From positions 4,317,482-4,381,481 of the forward strand of contig NZ_JH636049.1 of the NCBI RefSeq assembly GCF_000258175.1: DNA of 64,000 nt, given 5' to 3'. The notes below the pieces were generated by a model. That model worked only from the letters and a program-made list of their open reading frames with translations, was not told the DNA's origin and searched no databases. Every line of letters begins with the position of its first letter. Within the stretch, counting starts at the first letter, position 1. A program made the position numbers and the translations under genes. The stretch comes from Saccharomonospora xinjiangensis XJ-54 (GTDB lineage: Bacteria; Actinomycetota; Actinomycetes; Mycobacteriales; Pseudonocardiaceae). Below are positions 63,711 through 64,000 of this stretch, one piece after another.

Positions 63711-64000
63711 GCAACCTCCGGCTCGGTGTCGAACAGCGTTGTTCGAACTCTCATGAAGTCCGGTGGACTCTAGACAAAACCGGGCCGGTTGCCTGCCGTC
63801 GAAAGTCGTAGGCCGAACGGCCTATCGGCAGATCCGGGAGACGAACGCGGCCGCTGGCCCGACCGCTCCTGCCGAGGCAGCCGCCCCACAGCGGACGATC
63901 AGCAGAGGAGTACCGCTGGCGAGCATTCGCTTGCCGGCCAAAGGAAGTCCACTTCGGACAAAAATGGGCCGGAGTCGCTGTTGAGGGGAATCGGCCGCGA
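63711..64000. other. Intergenic region upstream of the secreted subtilase, to the window edge
   Basis: The first bases hold the ribosome site of the subtilase gene on the minus strand, and the promoter should lie here. The short frames in this stretch show no coding signal. No RNA gene, repeat or palindrome of note was found. Confidence 0.5.

Overview
The window is high-GC DNA with many GTG starts and dense genes. Gene content and order point to an actinobacterium of the order Pseudonocardiales (Saccharomonospora/Amycolatopsis-like; the genus is an inference). Diagnostic genes are mshC for mycothiol and a complete Pup-proteasome locus (mpa, dop, pup, prcBA, pafA, pafBC). There is also long gene-order similarity to Mycobacterium tuberculosis. 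No tRNA, rRNA, CRISPR array, insertion sequence or prophage gene was seen.

Layout. 1-5.0 kb: a VWA membrane protein (5' end outside), trmL and cutA on the other strand, fabG1-inhA of the fatty acid elongation cycle, a TetR regulator and hemH; this resembles the Rv1481-Rv1485 block. 5-12 kb: an M28 membrane peptidase, an unknown gene divergent from an AAA-ATPase/VWA pair (like Rv0958-Rv0959), then a degenerate 21-bp repeat array. 12-17.7 kb: a broken MFS transporter, an autoregulated clpC2-like gene, a second repeat region with eight perfect units, a subtilase, and a divergent P450/TetR pair. 17.7-31.6 kb: mshC, a metallophosphoesterase, a PAC2 protein, a HAD phosphatase, a methyltransferase, hisE-hisG, an orphan ParA-type ATPase, a thioesterase, a RecB-like nuclease, an M50 protease, trmI, and three related envelope proteins in tandem.

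31.9-47.5 kb: the Pup-proteasome locus followed by tatA-tatC. mpa encodes the unfoldase ending in Gln-Tyr-Leu. dop and pafA encode the Pup deamidase/depupylase and ligase. pup ends Gly-Gly-Gln, so its product needs deamidation. prcB and prcA encode the 20S core. pafB-pafC encode the DNA-damage regulator. An aldo/keto reductase, a MOSC protein, a PAP2/lipid-kinase fusion and a second lipid kinase are interspersed. 47.6-57.2 kb: an ArsR regulator with a frameshifted SRPBCC partner, YjbR, helY, two DUF4333-type proteins, an Eis-like acetyltransferase, a 5'-3' exonuclease, a proline dipeptidase and an Lrp regulator. 57.2-64 kb: a third repeat array, a toxin-antitoxin pair, an SGNH hydrolase, a HAD hydrolase, a small HEAT-like gene between 77-bp direct repeats, an AGCS symporter and a secreted subtilase.

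Two patterns cut across the genes. First, one 21-bp repeat family lies just downstream of stop codons at three loci, always in the orientation of transcription of the gene it follows, including in a convergent region where the two arms face each other. Second, about twenty genes have a TANNNT hexamer ending 6-8 nt before the start codon, the signature of leaderless transcripts. This pattern was used to choose several starts.
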